From: Maricaulis sp965242785
GTDB lineage: Bacteria; Pseudomonadota; Alphaproteobacteria; Caulobacterales; Maricaulaceae
Length of the DNA stretch: 64,000 nt
Reading direction: 5' to 3'
Assembly (NCBI GenBank): GCA_965242785.1
Contig: CBDETA010000003.1
Coordinates: forward strand, 558,001 to 622,000
The translations under genes and the position numbers were made by a program. This document shows, piece by piece, positions 7,566-15,266 of the stretch. Every line of letters begins with the position of its first letter. Within the stretch, counting starts at the first letter, position 1. The notes beneath the pieces were generated by a model. It was given only the letters and a program-made list of their open reading frames with translations, had not been told where the DNA came from and ran no database searches.

Positions 7566-9842
7566 CTATTCTGCCTTCGCCTGTGAAGCGAGGAATTCCG
7601 AACCGCGCGGGGCAAAGCGGAGCGAGCGCGGGAAGCCGCGCGGCGCCATCTTGCCGGCCTGGGCCCGCTTGGCGGTCCACAGCTGCCAATCCTCCAGCGC
7701 AAAGCGCCGGCCGGCGCCGTCCAGCCAGGTCAGACCCTCTTCAGCCAGGAAGGTGGTGGCATCGGCCAGGCGCGCGCCCTTGCCGCCCATCATGCGCACG
7801 CCCTTGCCGCGCGACATCATCGGGATTTCCTCGAGCGGGAAGACCAGAAGCTTCTTGTTCTCCCCGATGATGGCGCAGGTATCGCCCATGGCGGGGATGC
7901 ACATCAGCGCCTCATCGCCTTCCATCAGGTTGAGGATCTGCTTGCCGCCCTTCTTCATGGCGACGCAGTCCTTCTCCTGGACGCGGAAACCGGTATTGCC
8001 CGTCGAGGCGACCAGCAGCACGCGTTCCGGATCATACTTGAACAGGCCGATCGGAGCGGCGTCCTCGGGCAGGTCGACATGCAGGCGCACCGGCTCGCCA
8101 TGACCGCGACCACCGGGCAATTTGGAAGCCTCCAGCGTGTAGAATTTCCCGTCTGTGGCGAACATCAGGAGCTTGTCCGTCGTCTCGCACTTCACGGCAA
8201 AGGCCGACCGGTCGCCTTCCTTGAATTTCAGCTCGGTGACGTCATTGATATGGCCCTTGAGTGCGCGCACCCAGCCGCGCTCTGACAGGACCGCGGTGAT
8301 CGGCTCCTTCACCACGAAGGCCTCGATCGGCGCATCACCGGCGATATCGGGCGCGTCACCGAAGGCCGAACGGCGACGGCCGAGCGGCGTGGTTTCCGCA
8401 TAATAGGCGCCAACCTCGGCGACTTCGCCGCGCACTTTTTCCCACTGTTTCTCGGTCGAACCGATCAGCGCTTTCAGCTCCGAACGCTCGGCGCGCAGGG
8501 ACTTGTCTTCCTTGCGGATTTCCAGCTCTTCCAGCTTGCGCAAGGCGCGCAGGCGCATGTTCAGGATCGCCTCGGCCTGGCGCTCGGTGAGCGAGAAAGT
8601 CTCGATCAGCTTGGCCTTGGGCTCGTCCTCGAAGCGGATGATGCGGATCACCTCGTCGAGGTCGGCATAGACGATCAGATAGCCGGCCAGCACTTCCAGC
8701 CGGTCTTCCACCTTGGCCAGCCGCGTCTCGGCCCGGCGCACGGCGACGCCGCGGCGGTGCTCCAGCCAGATTTCCAGCACTTCGCGCAGGCCCATCACCC
8801 GCGGCGTGCCGGTCGGATCGAGCACATTCATGTTCAGCGAGATCCGGCTTTCCAGATCGGTCAACTTGAACACGCTCTCCATCAGGATTTCCGGATCGAC
8901 CAGCTTGGACTTGGGCTCCAGCACGAGGCGGATATCCTCGGCGCTCTCATCCATCACATCGTCCAAGAGGGGCAGTTTCTTGGCGTCCATCAGCTGGGCG
9001 ATCCGCTCGACCAGCTTTGACTTCTGCACCAGGTAGGGGATCTCGGTGATGACGATCCGCCACATGCCGCGACCGACATCCTCCAGCGTCCACTTGGCGC
9101 GGACCCGGAAACCGCCACGGCCGGTGAGATAGGCCTCGCGGATCGCCTCGGCCGGCTCGACAATCGTGCCGCCGGTCGGGAAATCCGGACCCTTCACATG
9201 TTTCAGCAGCGCATCGGTATCGGTGTCCGGATTATCGATCAGCGCCGTGGCCGCCGCACACAGCTCGGCCACATTGTGCGGCGGGATCGAGGTCGCCATG
9301 CCCACGGCGATCCCGGTCGAGCCATTGGCCAGAAGGTTCGGGAAGGCGCCGGGCAGCACCACCGGCTCGCGCTCGGAACCGTCATAGGTTTCCTCGAAAT
9401 CCACCGTGCCCTGGTCGATATCGGCCAGCAGCAGCTCGGCCGCCTTGGTCAGGCGCGCTTCGGTGTATCGCATCGCCGCGGCGCTATCGCCGTCGATATT
9501 GCCGAAATTGCCCTGCCCCTCGACCAGCGGATAGCGCGAGGCAAAATCCTGCGCCAGGCGCACCAGCGCCTCATAGACCGACTGGTCGCCATGCGGGTGG
9601 TATTTACCGATCACGTCACCGACCACACGGGCGGATTTCTTGAACGCCTGGTCCGGGTTCAGCTTCAGCTCGCGCATGGCGTACATCAGGCGCCGGTGAA
9701 CCGGTTTCAGCCCGTCGCGCGCATCCGGCAGCGCCCGCTGCGTGATCGTCGACAGCGCATAGGCCAGATAGCGTTTGGACAGCGCCTCGTCGAACTTCTC
9801 CTCGACGATATGCCCGCCATCGGGATCGAAATGCTCACCCAT
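7566..9842 (-). CDS. parC: DNA topoisomerase IV subunit A
   Basis: Catalytic subunit of topoisomerase IV, which unlinks daughter chromosomes with ParE. The 758-residue length fits ParC rather than GyrA. The N-terminal breakage-rejoining domain has ALPDARDGLKPVHRR (~38-51), the quinolone-pocket helix HPHGDQSVYEALVR (82-95) and the catalytic Tyr126 in AAMRYTEARL. The C-terminal region has degenerate pinwheel repeats, including PGGRGHGEPVRL and RGKGVRMMGGKGARLAD. The position that is Ser in quinolone-sensitive GyrA/ParC is Gln87 here. It is transcribed alone; parE is not in the window. Confidence 0.95.
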   Translation of the reverse strand: MGEHFDPDGGHIVEEKFDEALSKRYLAYALSTITQRALPDARDGLKPVHRRLMYAMRELKLNPDQAFKKSARVVGDVIGKYHPHGDQSVYEALVRLAQDFASRYPLVEGQGNFGNIDGDSAAAMRYTEARLTKAAELLLADIDQGTVDFEETYDGSEREPVVLPGAFPNLLANGSTGIAVGMATSIPPHNVAELCAAATALIDNPDTDTDALLKHVKGPDFPTGGTIVEPAEAIREAYLTGRGGFRVRAKWTLEDVGRGMWRIVITEIPYLVQKSKLVERIAQLMDAKKLPLLDDVMDESAEDIRLVLEPKSKLVDPEILMESVFKLTDLESRISLNMNVLDPTGTPRVMGLREVLEIWLEHRRGVAVRRAETRLAKVEDRLEVLAGYLIVYADLDEVIRIIRFEDEPKAKLIETFSLTERQAEAILNMRLRALRKLEELEIRKEDKSLRAERSELKALIGSTEKQWEKVRGEVAEVGAYYAETTPLGRRRSAFGDAPDIAGDAPIEAFVVKEPITAVLSERGWVRALKGHINDVTELKFKEGDRSAFAVKCETTDKLLMFATDGKFYTLEASKLPGGRGHGEPVRLHVDLPEDAAPIGLFKYDPERVLLVASTGNTGFRVQEKDCVAMKKGGKQILNLMEGDEALMCIPAMGDTCAIIGENKKLLVFPLEEIPMMSRGKGVRMMGGKGARLADATTFLAEEGLTWLDGAGRRFALEDWQLWTAKRAQAGKMAPRGFPRSLRFAPRGSEFLASQAKAE

Positions 9843-10084
9843 GTCTTGAACGCCTCGTGATTCGGTTGGGAACCACTATAGCCCACAGTGCTGGCACGGC
9901 AGGCTCGGAGCGCAGGATTAGCTGTGGGGAAACGCCGTGAGCGTGCTCAGGAAGAAACTCTGGGATTGGTCACCACGGACAAGCGAAGTCTATCTTGCGG
10001 TGTGCGTAAACTTGATACTATTATGAATTGCGCGCGGTTCATCAGCCGATTGCCCGGTCAGGCCCGTATTGGGAAAACTTCAGA

Positions 10085-10465
10085 ATGGCTTACAAGGCGC
10101 TACGCATCGGCCTCCTCAAGACCGATGTAATCAACAAGCACCTTGGCACAGAGCTTGACGACGCAGTGTTGTGGGCTAGCAAGGCGGCCCATCGCCATAT
10201 CGCAGAGTATCATCCCAACGACTACAAGAATGTCGTTCCAAACCTAAGCATCGTCATCGAAGACCCAAATTATGTCGGCCAAAAGCCGGGAAACCCTGAT
10301 AATTTCTATTTGGTCAGAAGAATTCATGGCCAAGATGGTGCGATCTTGGTTGCAATTGGGATCGAATTGAACAGACACGGCACATACAATCTGCGAAGTG
10401 CGTACACGATCTCTGAGGACGACATTCAACGCTATCGGGCGGCCGGTCATCTCTGGATAGTATAA
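10085..10465 (+). CDS. Small protein with PBECR-like (phage BECR nuclease fold) signature
   Basis: I do not recognise a named gene, but the 126-residue sequence has the order of motifs seen in the PBECR3/4 type of phage-associated nuclease-fold domains. These are a central HIAEYHPNDY helix, a strand IVIEDPNYVG, then YLVRRIHGQDGAILVAIGIEL, RSAYTISEDDIQRY and a C-terminal GHLWIV. The ATG at 10085 has a GGGA about ten bases upstream and gives the conserved start; the frame stays open back to 10016. Base composition is far lower in GC than its neighbours, a sign of transfer. No antitoxin-like partner is visible. Function is unproven; it could be a degraded phage head-protein domain. Confidence 0.55.
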   Translation: MAYKALRIGLLKTDVINKHLGTELDDAVLWASKAAHRHIAEYHPNDYKNVVPNLSIVIEDPNYVGQKPGNPDNFYLVRRIHGQDGAILVAIGIELNRHGTYNLRSAYTISEDDIQRYRAAGHLWIV

Positions 10466-10487
10466 GGGCCGCGCAACGCGCGGCCCT
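10465..10487 (+). terminator. Hairpin directly after the PBECR-like gene
   Basis: Perfect arms AGGGCCGCG / CGCGGCCCT with a five-base loop start on the last base of the stop codon. The T-run after it is poor (TATCTGT), so it may be a weak or Rho-assisted terminator, or a 3' stabilising hairpin. Confidence 0.55.
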
Positions 10488-10491
10488 ATCT

Positions 10492-10582
10492 GTACTCAAG
10501 CGCGTTGCCAACCGCGATCTCTCGGCTCTAGGCCTCTACCTTCTCAGGTGTGTGGGGTGGCTGTTCCCACCTCTTTGAGTAC
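10492..10582. repeat. Inverted repeat GTACTCAA / TTGAGTAC with inner hairpin
   Basis: The 8-base arms at 10492-10499 and 10575-10582 are perfect and enclose a GTGGG/CCCAC hairpin near 10552-10570. The segment belongs to the low-GC gene-poor stretch between the PBECR-like gene and recO. The rest of that stretch (10583-10727) shows no gene I can support. The structure could be a small RNA, or the border of an inserted segment. Confidence 0.4.
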
Positions 10583-10727
10583 GCGTTTCAACTAGCATGT
10601 GAAGCCTGAAAAATCAAGAGAAAGCATCGTCCAACGCAGTGGGTCAAAAGCGCGACAGCGCGACTTCCGACATATTGAGACTCAGCGCTTACCAAGTTCA
10701 GGGCGTGGCTGTTGAGCGCGCCCCCAC

Positions 10728-11456
10728 TCACAACCGCCCGACCCGCTCCAGCTCCGCCAGCAAACGTCCCCGCGCTTCCGGCAATTGCTTGTCCACCGGC
10801 CACAAGACCCGGCGTTCCAGGAAATACCCGGTCAGCTCCAGTCCGCGCGCGATGTCGCCCTCGGCGATATCCCCGCGGCCGCGCATGAACCCGGGCAATT
10901 CCAGCAATTTGGCTGCATAGGGTGCTGCTTCCTCGCGGCAGACGGCGCGGCCGGTGCGGGGGGAGACATGGCTCAGATCCTCGGTTTCACCGGTCACCGC
11001 GCATTTGCGCAGGTCGAGGCCATAGCCCAGATCGGAGAGCAGCCCCGCCTCCCAGCGCACATAGATGGCCGGCCAGAGGTCCTTGTCCTCAAAGGCCTGC
11101 AGCAGCAGCTGGAAACCGGCATGCACCGCCGGGTGCGCCTCGCGTTCCGGCAGCGCCATCACCGCCAGCGCACAGGCCGCGTTGAGCCCGGCCAGCGCGG
11201 CCCGGTTCTCCATCACAGCCCCGGCGCCCAGATCATCAGCCTCGATCTGGAACATGCCCAGATGCTCTGACAGCCTGGCCCGCCAGCTGGCCAGCACCTG
11301 ATTGCCCGGCTGCAGCACCGGCCGCATCGCCCGCGAGCGCGCGCCCTTGACCAGGCCGGCATGCCGGCCCTGGCTCTCGGTCAGGATATCCACGATGGCA
11401 CTGTTTTCCCCGTGCGGTCGCACCTGGAGAATGATGCCCTTGTCACGCCATTCCAT
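10728..11456 (-). CDS. recO: DNA repair protein RecO
   Basis: Recombination mediator that, with RecR, loads RecA onto SSB-coated single strands in gap repair. The 242 residues start MEWRDKGIILQVRPHGENSAIVDILTESQGRHAGLVKGARS, the N-terminal OB-fold signature of RecO. A helical C-terminal domain follows, with LDLRKCAVTGETEDLSHVSPRTGRAVCREEAAPY; only two of the zinc-knuckle type cysteines are visible there. It is the last gene of the folK-to-recO block, downstream of era with a 92-base gap that contains a short palindromic repeat. Confidence 0.93.
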   Translation of the reverse strand: MEWRDKGIILQVRPHGENSAIVDILTESQGRHAGLVKGARSRAMRPVLQPGNQVLASWRARLSEHLGMFQIEADDLGAGAVMENRAALAGLNAACALAVMALPEREAHPAVHAGFQLLLQAFEDKDLWPAIYVRWEAGLLSDLGYGLDLRKCAVTGETEDLSHVSPRTGRAVCREEAAPYAAKLLELPGFMRGRGDIAEGDIARGLELTGYFLERRVLWPVDKQLPEARGRLLAELERVGRL

Positions 11457-11524
11457 GGGAGTGTTCTAGGTGAGTCTCAAGGCGCCAGCCATCAGCGCAA
11501 GCAAGTTGACCTCGGCGCGGTTCC

Positions 11525-11544
11525 CCTCGCCATCAAGGGCGAGG
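11525..11544. repeat. Short palindrome related to the 6.8-kb repeat element
   Basis: Arms CCTCGCC / GGCGAGG around ATCAAG, followed by GATGG, closely match the terminal hairpin of the element at 6910-6930 (CCTCCCCC-ATCAA-GGGGGAGG-AT). It lies between era and recO and looks like a remnant of the same family. Confidence 0.5.
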
Positions 11545-11548
11545 ATGG

Positions 11549-12493
11549 TCAGACATCAAAATCCAGACCCACGTCCGAATAGTGCCCGCGGCGGTTCATC
11601 CATTTCGGGTCGACGCGGACATTGAGGAAGAGATGCACCTTGCAGCCCAGCACGGCCTCCATCTCCTTGCGGGCCGCCTCGCCGATCGCCTTGATGGCGC
11701 TGCCGCCCTTACCCAGCACGATGGGTTTCTGGCTGTCGCGCTCGACGATGACGGATTGTTCCACCCGGATCGAGCCATCGCGCAGCGTCTTCCAGACCTC
11801 GGTCTCCACCATCGAGGCGTAGGGCAATTCCTCGTGCAGGCGCAGATAGACTTTCTCGCGCGTGATCTCGGCGGCGAGGATGCGCGAGGGCAGATCGGCG
11901 ACCTGGTCTTCAGGATAGTGCCACACGCCTTCGGGCATCTGCGCCGCGATGAAGCTCTTGAGCTGTTTCACGCCGGAGCCGGTCTTCGCGGAAATCATGA
12001 AAATGTCGGAATAAACGCCGGTCTCAAACAGGCTTTGGGACATGCCCAACAACAGGTCGCGCTCGATCATGTCGACCTTGTTGAGCGCCAGGATCGCCTT
12101 GCGCCCGGTCTTCTCAAGCCCCTTTATGACGCGCTCATCATCCTCGACCATGCGCTTGTCGCCGCTCTTGGCCCCGCCATGTTCCAGTCGGCCCCGGGCA
12201 CCGGCATCGATGACATGGACGATCACCTCGGCGCCATCGGCACCCGACCAGGCAGCCGCGACCATCGACTTGTCCAGGCGGCGTTTCGGCTCGAACACGC
12301 CGGGCGTGTCGACCAGGATGATCTGGCTGGTGCCTTCCAGCGCCACGCCGCGCACGGCGAAACGGGTGGTCTGCACCTTGTGGGTGACGATGGAGATTTT
12401 CTCGCCGACCAGGGCATTGGTCAGGGTCGACTTGCCGGCATTGGGCGAGCCGATGATGGCGGCGAAGCCGCAGCGGGTGGGCTGGTCAGACAT
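11549..12493 (-). CDS. era: GTPase Era
   Basis: Essential GTPase that binds the 3' end of 16S rRNA and helps mature the 30S subunit. The 314-residue protein has the G1 motif GSPNAGKST (residues 15-23), G3 DTPG, G4 NKVD and a C-terminal KH domain with VLGKGGSAIKAIGEAARKEME. I chose the ATG at 12493: it gives the MSDQPTRCGFAAIIG start expected of Era and overlaps the rnc stop by eight bases. A longer frame upstream to 12586 would lie inside rnc and is unsupported. Confidence 0.96.
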   Translation of the reverse strand: MSDQPTRCGFAAIIGSPNAGKSTLTNALVGEKISIVTHKVQTTRFAVRGVALEGTSQIILVDTPGVFEPKRRLDKSMVAAAWSGADGAEVIVHVIDAGARGRLEHGGAKSGDKRMVEDDERVIKGLEKTGRKAILALNKVDMIERDLLLGMSQSLFETGVYSDIFMISAKTGSGVKQLKSFIAAQMPEGVWHYPEDQVADLPSRILAAEITREKVYLRLHEELPYASMVETEVWKTLRDGSIRVEQSVIVERDSQKPIVLGKGGSAIKAIGEAARKEMEAVLGCKVHLFLNVRVDPKWMNRRGHYSDVGLDFDV

Positions 12494-13172
12494 GCTGTCC
12501 TTCACGTTCAAGCAGGGCCGTGGCGGCGGCGCGCTCGGCCGCCTGTTTGGAACCGCCTTCGCCGGCCGCAGGGTCCAGCGGGGCAACGAAGACTTCCACG
12601 GTGAAAACGGGCCGGTGATCCGGGCCCGAGCGTTCGGTCATGGTATAGCGCGGCGCGGCATGGCCGGCCTTGGCGGCCCATTCCTGCAGCGTCGATTTGG
12701 GGTCTTTCGGCTTGGCCTTCAGCGCCTCGATGCGCGGCCCCCAGAAGCGGTTGTAGAAGGCCTGCACCGCCGGCCGGCCCCCATCCAGATAGATCGCCGC
12801 AATCAAAGCCTCGCAGGCATCACCCAGGATCGAGGTCTTGTCGCGCCCGCCGCCCTTTTCTTCAGAGCGGCCCATTTTCAGCGCCTCGCCGAGTGCGATC
12901 TCGCGCGCGACATCGGCACAGGTTTCCTTGCGCACCAGCGAATTGAGCCGCGGTGCCAGCGCGCCTTCATCGGCCTGGTCGAAGAGCTTGAACAAGGCTT
13001 CCGCCGTCATCAGGCCCAGCACCCGGTCACCCAGAAATTCCAGCCGTTCGTAGGAGCGAACGCCCTTGCGGCCATCGCCCCAGGAGGCATGGGTCAGGGC
13101 GCGCTCGAACAGCGCGCGATCGGTGAAGGTGTAGCCGATATTGGCTTCCAGCTGCGCCGTTGCATCAACCAT
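12486..13172 (-). CDS. rnc: Ribonuclease III
   Basis: Double-strand-specific endoribonuclease that processes rRNA precursors and some mRNAs. It has 228 residues. The catalytic signature ERLEFLGDRVLGL is at 42-54, the second metal-binding block LGDACEALIAAIYLDGG at about 115-131, and a C-terminal dsRNA-binding domain starts near 155 (KSTLQEWAAKAGHAAPRYTM). It overlaps acpS upstream by eight bases and era downstream by eight bases. In many alphaproteobacteria lepB stands between acpS and rnc; it is absent here. Confidence 0.96.
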   Translation of the reverse strand: MVDATAQLEANIGYTFTDRALFERALTHASWGDGRKGVRSYERLEFLGDRVLGLMTAEALFKLFDQADEGALAPRLNSLVRKETCADVAREIALGEALKMGRSEEKGGGRDKTSILGDACEALIAAIYLDGGRPAVQAFYNRFWGPRIEALKAKPKDPKSTLQEWAAKAGHAAPRYTMTERSGPDHRPVFTVEVFVAPLDPAAGEGGSKQAAERAAATALLEREGQHV

Positions 13173-13593
13173 GGGCCAACCCGTCCAGATGATGGCCCAG
13201 CGGACGCGCTTCGATCACCACGAAGGCCTGGGCCCAGGGGTGGTCATCGGTGATCGTGATATGCGCCACGGCCTCATGGCCCGGCGGGGTCAGCGCGTTG
13301 AGCCGTTCCAGCGCCCGGCCCTTGAATTCCAGCGTCGGCTTGCCGCCGGGCAGGTTCACCACGCCGATCTCTTTCCAGGACACCCCGCGCGCAATCCCGG
13401 TACCCAGCGCCTTGGCTCCCGCCTCCTTGGCGGCAAAGCGCTTGGCATAGCTGGCCGCACGCATGCGCCGCTTGTCCGACTTGGCCTGCTCGATCTCGGT
13501 AAAGACCCGCTGCACGAAACGGTCGCCGAAACGCTCGAGCGATTTCTCGATACGCCGGATATCCATGAGGTCGGAGCCGAGGCCGATGATCAT
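13165..13593 (-). CDS. acpS: Holo-[acyl-carrier-protein] synthase
   Basis: Transfers 4'-phosphopantetheine from CoA to acyl carrier protein. The 142-residue protein has the two family motifs, GLGSDLMDIRRIE near the N-terminus (Asp8 binds magnesium) and RFAAKEAGAKALGTGI with Lys56-Glu57. Length is normal. The start overlaps the stop of the upstream membrane-protein gene by four bases (ATGA) and the end overlaps rnc. Confidence 0.95.
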   Translation of the reverse strand: MIIGLGSDLMDIRRIEKSLERFGDRFVQRVFTEIEQAKSDKRRMRAASYAKRFAAKEAGAKALGTGIARGVSWKEIGVVNLPGGKPTLEFKGRALERLNALTPPGHEAVAHITITDDHPWAQAFVVIEARPLGHHLDGLAHG

Positions 13594-13934
13594 CGCGTTT
13601 TGTCCTCAGTTGGCGTCGTCAGAGCGTATATCCAATAGCAGCCAATCACGGCGACGATGACGAACAGCTGATCCCGTTCCAGCTGCCAGTCCGAAATCGC
13701 AAGAATGCCCAGTGCTATAACCGGTCCTGTCAGCCAGTACCCGATACGCGGCTTTCGGAACATCAAAATCCCGCAAGAGCAAAGGGCCAGACCGTAGACA
13801 GCCGGGATCGGGCCATTGAGAGCGGGTCCATCAAAGAGAGCCGCGACAAATATCAATACCCCCACGAGCAAGGGCATCACCCTGACGAAGTATTCTCTGA
13901 CCTTGTGCAGTTTTTCAAACGCGTTACTCGCCAC
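13590..13934 (-). CDS. Small four-helix membrane protein of unknown function
   Basis: A 114-residue protein with four probable transmembrane helices (about 19-37, 43-59, 66-82 and 88-105) and a basic N-terminus. I recognise no family. It is embedded in the pdxJ-acpS-rnc operon, overlapping pdxJ by 11 bases and acpS by four, so it is surely translated with them. In related bacteria the signal peptidase gene lepB often occurs nearby, but this protein lacks the Ser-Lys dyad motifs of LepB. Its codon use is somewhat less GC-rich than that of its neighbours. Confidence 0.75.
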   Translation of the reverse strand: MASNAFEKLHKVREYFVRVMPLLVGVLIFVAALFDGPALNGPIPAVYGLALCSCGILMFRKPRIGYWLTGPVIALGILAISDWQLERDQLFVIVAVIGCYWIYALTTPTEDKTR

Positions 13935-14685
13935 TGCGAGCCTCGACTATTAGCCCGCGCATCGTCTGCACACTTTCGCGCAGGCCGCGGAAGATCGCCT
14001 CGCCGATCAGGAAATGGCCGATATTCAGCTCGGCCACTTCTGGAATGGCTGCGATCGGCTTGACGGTGTCATAGGTCAGGCCGTGGCCCGCATGCACTTC
14101 CAGGCCGCGGCCATGGGCCACTTTCGCCGCTTCGGTCATGTGTTCCAGCAGGTGCTGCACGCGCGCGGCATCGCCCTCCAGCGCCGCTTCGCAATAGGCA
14201 CCGGTGTGCAGTTCCACCACCGCCGCGCCCATGGCTTCCGCGACCGCGATCTGCACCGGGTCCGGCTCGATGAAAAGCGAGACACGGATGCCCGCCTCGC
14301 CCAGCTGGCGGACATAGGGCGCGATGTGATTATGGCCGGCGGCGACATCCAGACCGCCCTCGGTCGTGCGTTCCTCGCGCTTTTCCGGCACCAGGCAGAC
14401 CGCATGCGGCTTGTGGCGCAGGGCGATCTCCAGCATTTCCGGCGTGGCGGCCATTTCCAGGTTCAGCGGCAGGTCGATCTCGGCCATCAGCCGGTCGATA
14501 TCACCGTCCGTGATGTGGCGCCGGTCCTCGCGCAGATGCGCGGTGATGCCGTCAGCCCCGCTTTCCGAAGCCTGCCGCGCGGCGCGCACGGGATCGGGAT
14601 GCGCGCCGCCGCGCGCATTCCGGATCGTCGCCACATGGTCGATATTGACCCCCAGGCGGACCGCGGACGGCAGCGGCCGCGTCAT
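13924..14685 (-). CDS. pdxJ: Pyridoxine 5'-phosphate synthase
   Basis: Last step of the DXP-dependent vitamin B6 pathway: joins 3-amino-1-hydroxyacetone phosphate and deoxyxylulose phosphate. The 253-residue TIM barrel begins with RLGVNIDHVATIRNARGG and has DGITAHLREDRRHI, VSLFIEPDPVQI and VHAGHGLTYDTV, all family signatures. The ATG overlaps the stop of pyrE by four bases (ATGA), typical of this tightly packed operon. Confidence 0.96.
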   Translation of the reverse strand: MTRPLPSAVRLGVNIDHVATIRNARGGAHPDPVRAARQASESGADGITAHLREDRRHITDGDIDRLMAEIDLPLNLEMAATPEMLEIALRHKPHAVCLVPEKREERTTEGGLDVAAGHNHIAPYVRQLGEAGIRVSLFIEPDPVQIAVAEAMGAAVVELHTGAYCEAALEGDAARVQHLLEHMTEAAKVAHGRGLEVHAGHGLTYDTVKPIAAIPEVAELNIGHFLIGEAIFRGLRESVQTMRGLIVEARSGE

Positions 14686-15266
14686 TTCAGACCGCGGCTG
14701 CCCGGCTTGATCGCCGGGATGGCGGCCAGTTCCGGCGGCAGCTTGTCGGCTTCATAGGCCGGCACCTTGTATTCGGTCAGTGCGATCAGCGGCACGCCGA
14801 CATCGGCTTCCCCGCCGGACCGATCCACCAGGCAGGCCTCGGCAATCACCGTCGCGCCCGTGGCATTGATCGCCTCGATGCATTCGCGGGAGGACAGACC
14901 CGTGGTGACGATGTCCTCGACCACCAGCACCCGGTCATCGCTGGAAAGCTCGAAACCGCGGCGCAGGGTGAATTCGCCACCCTCGCGCTCGACATAGAGC
15001 GCCTTGAGCCCCATTTGCCGCGCCGTTTCATAGCCCGGCACAATCCCGCCGACCGCCGGCGAGACGATCACGGTGGGCTGTTCGTCCAGCTGCGCCTTCA
15101 CCTTCTCGGCCAGGGCCTTGCAGAGCTTGGCCGTGCGCTCGGGATCGGCAAACACCTTGGCCTTCTGCAGGAAGACCGGGCTGCGCAGGCCCGAGGACAG
15201 GATGAAATGACCTTCCAGCAGGGCTCCGGCGGCCTTGAATTCGGCCAGGACTTCGTCGCGTGTCAT
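14682..15266 (-). CDS. pyrE: Orotate phosphoribosyltransferase
   Basis: Pyrimidine biosynthesis: orotate plus PRPP gives OMP. The protein has 194 residues with the PRPP-binding motif VLVVEDIVTTGLSS and the upstream block SPAVGGIVPGYETARQMG. The length is that of the short PyrE type common in alphaproteobacteria. It starts one base from the rsh stop and overlaps pdxJ. Confidence 0.95.
   Translation of the reverse strand: MTRDEVLAEFKAAGALLEGHFILSSGLRSPVFLQKAKVFADPERTAKLCKALAEKVKAQLDEQPTVIVSPAVGGIVPGYETARQMGLKALYVEREGGEFTLRRGFELSSDDRVLVVEDIVTTGLSSRECIEAINATGATVIAEACLVDRSGGEADVGVPLIALTEYKVPAYEADKLPPELAAIPAIKPGSRGLK

Noticed and set aside
9888..10130. An 80-codon frame upstream of the PBECR-like gene, considered as an antitoxin
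   Set aside because: It overlaps the start of that gene, has no helix or domain pattern and no good ribosome binding site.
10588..10803. A 71-codon minus-strand frame running out of the recO 3' end
   Set aside because: Overlaps recO and shows only low-complexity Gly/Ala sequence at its start.
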